From an uncultured Mycoplasmatota bacterium (lineage in GTDB: Bacteria > Bacillota_I > Bacilli_A > RF39 > UBA660), in the NCBI GenBank assembly GCA_900544625.1, contig UQVR01000026.1:1-15999 (forward strand): DNA of 15,999 nucleotides. The letters are read 5' to 3'. Numbering within the stretch: position 1 is the first letter of the stretch; each line of letters begins with the position of its first letter. The position numbers were made by a program, and so were the translations under genes. Of the stretch, positions 13,045-15,999 are shown piece after piece. The notes below the pieces were generated by a model. The model ran no database searches, was not told where the DNA came from, and saw only the letters and a program-made list of their open reading frames with translations.

Positions 13045-13352
13045 AACATTTCATACCAATGACTCCATGATAATTGTGTCGCAAACTGCGACACTTTTTC
13101 ATCGTTAAATATCTTATAGAATTGTTTCATTCTAAATAATGTTCTTCTATTATATTTTTTACCAACTTCAACTACTAACTTTTTAGAATATTCATCTATA
13201 ATATTATCTCCATATTTTCCACCTGCTTCATTTAGCAACTTGCCAATTTCAAAATATGTTATAACCTTATGTCTCTCTTTTGAATAATCTTTAACTATTG
13301 TATACACTTCATTATCTATTAATTTATTCTTTATTTCATTATAATAATTCAT
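13041..13352 (-). pseudogene. YhcG/DUF1016 nuclease fragment B (N-terminal domain only)
   Basis: 103 codons from the ATG at 13350-13352, which has AAAGGAG upstream. MNYYNEIKNKLIDNEVYTIV and the following ITYFEIGKLL, YGDNIIDEYS and LFRMKQFYKIF align along the whole DUF1016 N-terminal domain of the intact gene at 13579-14460. The frame ends at YEML where the intact gene reads CEILWFDDNK and continues for a further 193 residues. The PDDEXK domain is therefore absent in this frame. The stop follows an out-of-phase duplication that leads into fragment C. A stand-alone DUF1016 N-domain protein might still fold and bind partners or DNA, but the parsimonious reading is a decaying duplicate. It holds the palindrome at 13076-13094. 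Confidence 0.78.
13076..13094 (-). repeat. 19-bp palindrome in fragment B
   Basis: Coding strand GTGTCGCAGTTTGCGACAC: eight Watson-Crick pairs plus one G-T wobble next to the single central base. It encodes V-S-Q-F-A-T directly before QLSWSH. Confidence 0.9.
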
Positions 13353-13375
13353 ATTTACTCCTTTCTGCACAAATC

Positions 13376-13394
13376 TAACTGACAATGCCAACCA
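13376..13394 (-). repeat. Imperfect 19-nt palindrome (D) upstream of fragment B
   Basis: Coding strand TGGTTGGCATTGTCAGTTA: five Watson-Crick and four G-T wobble pairs around one central base. It follows CAAAAAAAG, as the palindrome of the intact gene follows TCAAAAG, and is followed by GATTTG. It lies between a copy of the comEC 3' end and the ribosome binding site of fragment B, outside any recognisable DUF1016 frame. Confidence 0.55.
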
Positions 13395-13404
13395 CTTTTT
13401 TTGC

Positions 13405-13500
13405 GAACTACAAGTTTCTATTTTCAATAAAACTATGTTACTTTGATTATGCTTTTCTAAAATGTTTTTTCTCTACCTTAGCATCTTTAATAAACATTAA
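13405..13500 (-). repeat. Relic sequence between nuclease copies: comEC-end copy and duplicated tail
   Basis: Two duplicated pieces can be seen. AAAATAGAAACTTG on the minus strand (about 13425-13412) repeats the end of comEC (KIETC, about 14492-14479), as if the comEC/nuclease junction had been copied. About 13445-13478 resembles 12867-12901, the tail behind fragment C (TAT.CTTTTCTAA.ATG, then TTTTTCT and ACCTT on the plus strand). The stretch thus looks like the scar of an earlier nuclease gene copy. No gene is supported here. Confidence 0.5.
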
Positions 13501-13536
13501 ATCACACAAGTTCGAGCAAAATAGAAGACATATTTA

Positions 13537-13574
13537 AAAAAGAACAAACTGTGTGTGATGTGAACAGTTCTTTT
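13537..13574 (-). terminator. Probable terminator of the intact nuclease gene
   Basis: AAAAGAA/TTCTTTT plus CTGT/ACAG pair with a 4-nt bulge (13538-13574), followed by a T-run on the minus strand, 4 nt behind the stop codon. Only moderately convincing. Confidence 0.5.
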
Positions 13575-13578
13575 AATA

Positions 13579-14460
13579 TCACACCAATTCATATTCTCTA
13601 GCAATTATTCTATCATCAGAACAATATTTAATTACATACTCATTATCTTGCTTACAAATAATAATACCAACTGTATCATTTTCTTCAATTGTTTTTATAT
13701 TCTTATCAATATAATTCATATAAGTCATAATTTGACCTGCATGTTCTTTCTTAAGTTCAGTAACCTTTAATTCTACTACTACATAACATTTATACTTAAT
13801 ATTATATAGAAGTAAGTCTATATAGTTATATCTATCATTTAACTTAATGGGATACTCACTTTTAATAAATGTAAATCCATTTCCTAATTCATCTAAAAAT
13901 TTTTCGATATCTTCCAAAATTAATTTTTGTAATACTTTCTCTGAAAATATATCATAGTTTTTGCTATTTTTAATCAAAATTGGATTCTTTACGAAATCAA
14001 CAATATTAGATTCTTTTTGCTCTATTAATTTATTTTTAGTGAATTCCGGAAGTCTTTCATATTCATTCGATTTTATTCTTTTTCTTAACTGTCTAATAGA
14101 TAGATTATTTAATTCAGTTATTTTAATATAGTATTGAAATTTATTATCATCAAACCAAAGAATTTCACAATAATGACTCCAACTTAATTTGGCAGACACT
14201 GTCTGCCACTTTTGAGAAACTTTATAGAATTGTCTCATATTTCTTAAATTTCTTTGACTATACCCTGGGCCTAAATCTTCAGTCAATCTTAATGAATACT
14301 CTTTAATAATACTTTCTCCATATTGATTACCTGCATCTAATAATAATTTGCCAACATTATAGTAAGTATTTAAATCACTTTTATTGATCGAATAACTTTT
14401 AACTTTTCTATTTATCTCATTATTTATTAATTCATTTTTTATCTCATTATAATAATTCAT
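13579..14460 (-). CDS. YhcG-type PDDEXK nuclease with DUF1016 N-terminal domain
   Basis: 293 residues in two parts. Residues 1-125 form the DUF1016 N-terminal domain (YYNVGKLLLDAGNQYG, NLRNMRQFYKV, KLSWSHYCEI). Residues about 165-293 form the PDDEXK fold, with a helix acid E183, D215 in NYIDLLLYN, E230 and K232 in VVVELKVTEL, and Q243 in AGQIMTYMNY. The nuclease residues look intact, so it is predicted to cut nucleic acid, but the substrate and role of this family are not established to my knowledge. It is somewhat shorter than many members (~330-370). AAAGGAG lies 5 nt before the ATG. It begins 12 nt after the comEC stop, so the two are probably co-transcribed. Broken paralogues lie downstream. 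Residues 85-90 (W-Q-T-V-S-A) are encoded by a perfect palindrome. Confidence 0.9.
   Translation of the reverse strand: MNYYNEIKNELINNEINRKVKSYSINKSDLNTYYNVGKLLLDAGNQYGESIIKEYSLRLTEDLGPGYSQRNLRNMRQFYKVSQKWQTVSAKLSWSHYCEILWFDDNKFQYYIKITELNNLSIRQLRKRIKSNEYERLPEFTKNKLIEQKESNIVDFVKNPILIKNSKNYDIFSEKVLQKLILEDIEKFLDELGNGFTFIKSEYPIKLNDRYNYIDLLLYNIKYKCYVVVELKVTELKKEHAGQIMTYMNYIDKNIKTIEENDTVGIIICKQDNEYVIKYCSDDRIIAREYELV
14190..14208 (-). repeat. 19-bp palindrome inside the intact nuclease gene
   Basis: Coding strand TGGCAGACAGTGTCTGCCA: nine perfect pairs around one central base, encoding W-Q-T-V-S-A directly before KLSWSH. Same codon position as in fragments B and C but a different sequence. No T-run follows, so it is not a terminator. 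Confidence 0.92.
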
Positions 14461-14472
14461 ATCTACTCCTTT

Positions 14473-15999
14473 CTATGGATTGCAAGTTTCTATTTTTAAT
14501 TTATTATTTTTAATTTTAAACATAATACTACCATTCTGATCTGTTCTATATATTTTAGAATTTTCCAAATTATTTAATACTTCTTTATTTGGATGTCCAT
14601 AACGATTATTCTTTCCAACGCTGATAATTGAATATTTTGGATTAATTTCATCTATAAACGTTCTACTACTACTTGTTTTACTTCCATGATGCCCTACTTT
14701 TAATACATCTATGCCAGATATATCATATTCTCCCAATATATCTTTTTCTTTCTCTATTCCTGCATCTGCCATAAACATAAATTTATAACCATTCATTTTT
14801 GTATAAATGACATTACTATTATCATTTTCATTATCATATTCTTTTGTTTGTAAAAAATATAATTTGTTATTATCCACATTCAATTCTTTAATACATGAAT
14901 AATATTTGATATTTTTCTTATCCAATACTTTAATTAATTTTTTTTCTAAATCATTGTATGATCCACAATTAAATATTACTTTTTCAACTTTAAATTTAAT
15001 GACTAAGTTAATTGCTTCTCCAATATGATCATAGTCCCCATGAGTAAGAATTAAATAATTTATTTTTGTTATACCTTTACTCTTTAAAAACTTTATAACA
15101 TTATCACTTATATTATATTTTTTACTAGATATCATCCATTCATATTCAGAATAATTTAATTTGCCTCCAGTATCAAGCATTACTACTTTACTTTTATTTG
15201 GATATATTAAAATAGCAGAATCTCCTTGTCCTACATCTAAATAATAGGCATAAAAATTACTATCGAACCTAGGTATTATTTTAATAATTAAAATAGTTAT
15301 TAATAAATATAATATACATCTTTTATTATATTTAAATAATAATATAAATATATATAATAAAAAGATAAATAATATTGATACTTTAGGAATATTTATAAAT
15401 ATACTTAATTTAGTAAATATTGAACTTAATGTATTAGTTAAAGCAATTAAGATATTAAATACCGGGTTAAGAAATGAAAATGTAAACGATATTAATGCTA
15501 AAGGATAGACAATTACGCTTACTAAAGGTACAAATACCATATTAATAAATACTGAACTTAAATTAATTTCATAATTAATAAAAATACTTATAGGAAATGA
15601 AAATAAAAATGTAATTAAGCTTAATTTAAGTAACTTGATAAAATAATTGCCTTTTATAAAGTCTTTATAATAAAATATACCAAAACAAATAATAAATGAA
15701 TAAATAAATCCAATATCATATATCATAAATGGATTTAAAAATAGAATAATAAAAGCGCATATAAATAAAATCTGAATATTAGAATATCTTAAATTTAAAT
15801 ATTTATTTATATTTTTTAATATATAAAATATAACTGCTCTTTCTAAAGAAGCTGATATGCCCGTCAGGAAAAGATATATTATTAATATAATACTAGTTAT
15901 TATTATCTTTATACTTTCTTTTATATTTTTAAAAAACACATTGATAGCAAGTAAAAGAATGTTTAAGTGCATTCCTGATAATGCCAGTAGATGACTAAT
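14473..15999 (-). CDS. comEC: ComEC DNA-uptake channel (5' end outside window)
   Basis: Membrane channel that passes single-stranded DNA in natural transformation. The frame continues to the right edge: ahead of the internal ATG at 15970-15972 it reads ISHLLALSG, the conserved competence-domain motif before MHL, so the start is beyond the window. A polytopic segment (with TGISASLERAVIFY) is followed by the metallo-beta-lactamase-like domain: YYLDVGQGDSAI near 15240, MLDTGG, THGDYDH near 15046-15026, MADAG and VGHHGSKTSSS near 14700-14670. The metal-binding motifs look intact, consistent with DNA degradation of the non-transported strand. It ends LKIETCNP, 12 nt before the nuclease gene. In many Bacillota holA comes next. 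Confidence 0.95.
   Translation of the reverse strand: MSHLLALSGMHLNILLLAINVFFKNIKESIKIIITSIILIIYLFLTGISASLERAVIFYILKNINKYLNLRYSNIQILFICAFIILFLNPFMIYDIGFIYSFIICFGIFYYKDFIKGNYFIKLLKLSLITFLFSFPISIFINYEINLSSVFINMVFVPLVSVIVYPLALISFTFSFLNPVFNILIALTNTLSSIFTKLSIFINIPKVSILFIFLLYIFILLFKYNKRCILYLLITILIIKIIPRFDSNFYAYYLDVGQGDSAILIYPNKSKVVMLDTGGKLNYSEYEWMISSKKYNISDNVIKFLKSKGITKINYLILTHGDYDHIGEAINLVIKFKVEKVIFNCGSYNDLEKKLIKVLDKKNIKYYSCIKELNVDNNKLYFLQTKEYDNENDNSNVIYTKMNGYKFMFMADAGIEKEKDILGEYDISGIDVLKVGHHGSKTSSSRTFIDEINPKYSIISVGKNNRYGHPNKEVLNNLENSKIYRTDQNGSIMFKIKNNKLKIETCNP

Larger units (their letters stand above)
12975..13130 (-). repeat. Tandem 86-bp-period duplication carrying two different palindromes
   Basis: Unit 12975-13044 and unit 13061-13130 align over about 70 bp with an 86-bp offset; 'GACT..ATG..AATTGTGTC', 'GACACTTTTTCAT' and 'TTTCAT' are shared. 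The offset is not a multiple of three, which explains the frameshift that ends fragment B. The flanks differ by scattered substitutions; within the palindromes the differences are concentrated in symmetric pairs. Confidence 0.75.

Noticed and set aside
12975..13130. Short tandem repeats with dyads, as in a CRISPR array
   Set aside because: Only two units, diverged flanks, no spacers of uniform size, and the repeats align to codons of a known protein domain.
13353..13427. In-frame 25-codon extension at the N-terminus of fragment B (MKIETCSSQKKW...)
   Set aside because: The ribosome binding site AAAGGAG directly precedes the internal ATG at 13350-13352, which aligns with the start of the intact nuclease. 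The upstream part is copied comEC-end and palindrome sequence read through by chance.
14190..14208. Palindrome as an intrinsic terminator inside the nuclease gene
   Set aside because: One-base centre, no U-tract on either strand, and it lies in the middle of an intact domain.
1..15999. Use of UGA as tryptophan (Mollicutes code), suggested by the extreme AT content
   Set aside because: spoIVFB, mtaB and the nuclease gene end in TGA at the expected length, and tryptophans are encoded by TGG.
1..15999. tRNA or rRNA genes
   Set aside because: No cloverleaf-like GC-richer stretch or rRNA signature was seen on either strand while reading; absence was judged by eye only.

Overview
The window looks like the chromosome of a very AT-rich, low-GC Gram-positive bacterium (Bacillota, Bacilli-related; possibly one of the uncultured gut lineages near Erysipelotrichales or RF39). 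The evidence is gene content and order (mreC-mreD-spoIVFA-spoIVFB-rplU-prp-rpmA, a neighbourhood known from Bacillus), an L27 with the Bacillota-type cleaved N-terminus next to its Prp protease, consensus sigma-A promoters, and strong AGGAGG ribosome binding sites. TGA is a stop codon (spoIVFB, mtaB and the yhcG-like gene end in it), so this is not a Mycoplasma-type code. Lineage placement below Bacillota is inference.

Layout. Positions 1-800 are accessory: a decayed IS30-family transposase piece at the left edge and an orphan gene with a zinc-knuckle-like C-terminus, placed directly behind the rpmA terminator. From 825 to 4627 (minus strand) lies a cell-shape/sporulation/ribosome block: a SPOR-like membrane protein, mreC, mreD, spoIVFA, spoIVFB, then a consensus promoter, a probable L21 leader RNA, and rplU-prp-rpmA. 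minC and minD, which sit between mreD and spoIVFA in Bacillus subtilis, are absent here. An unrecognised plus-strand gene (4720-5397) has its own promoter and shares a bidirectional terminator with a 53-residue membrane peptide.

From 5412 to 9492 (minus) a probable operon holds a single-span membrane protein, mtaB (tRNA ms2t6A methylthiotransferase), recD2 (helicase) and the 53-residue peptide. It is read from a perfect TTGACA-17-TATAAT promoter whose start point falls in a long inverted repeat. A secreted or membrane-anchored surface protein (9635-10837) and an unrecognised cytoplasmic protein (10971-11756) follow, divergently transcribed, each with a near-consensus promoter. holA (DNA polymerase III delta) converges on the latter.

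From 12750 to 15999 (minus) is the most unusual part. comEC (DNA uptake channel, running off the right edge) would normally be expected next to holA. Here the two are separated by an intact YhcG/DUF1016-type PDDEXK nuclease gene and a graveyard of broken copies of it. Four segments there, one in the intact gene, two in the broken copies and one outside any recognisable reading frame, each carry a 19-bp palindrome of different sequence. Three occupy the same codon position of the family. Every mismatch among the four is a G-U wobble on the coding strand. This covarying palindrome set is my main candidate for something undescribed.

The genome is compact: several terminators overlap stop codons, and many adjacent genes overlap.
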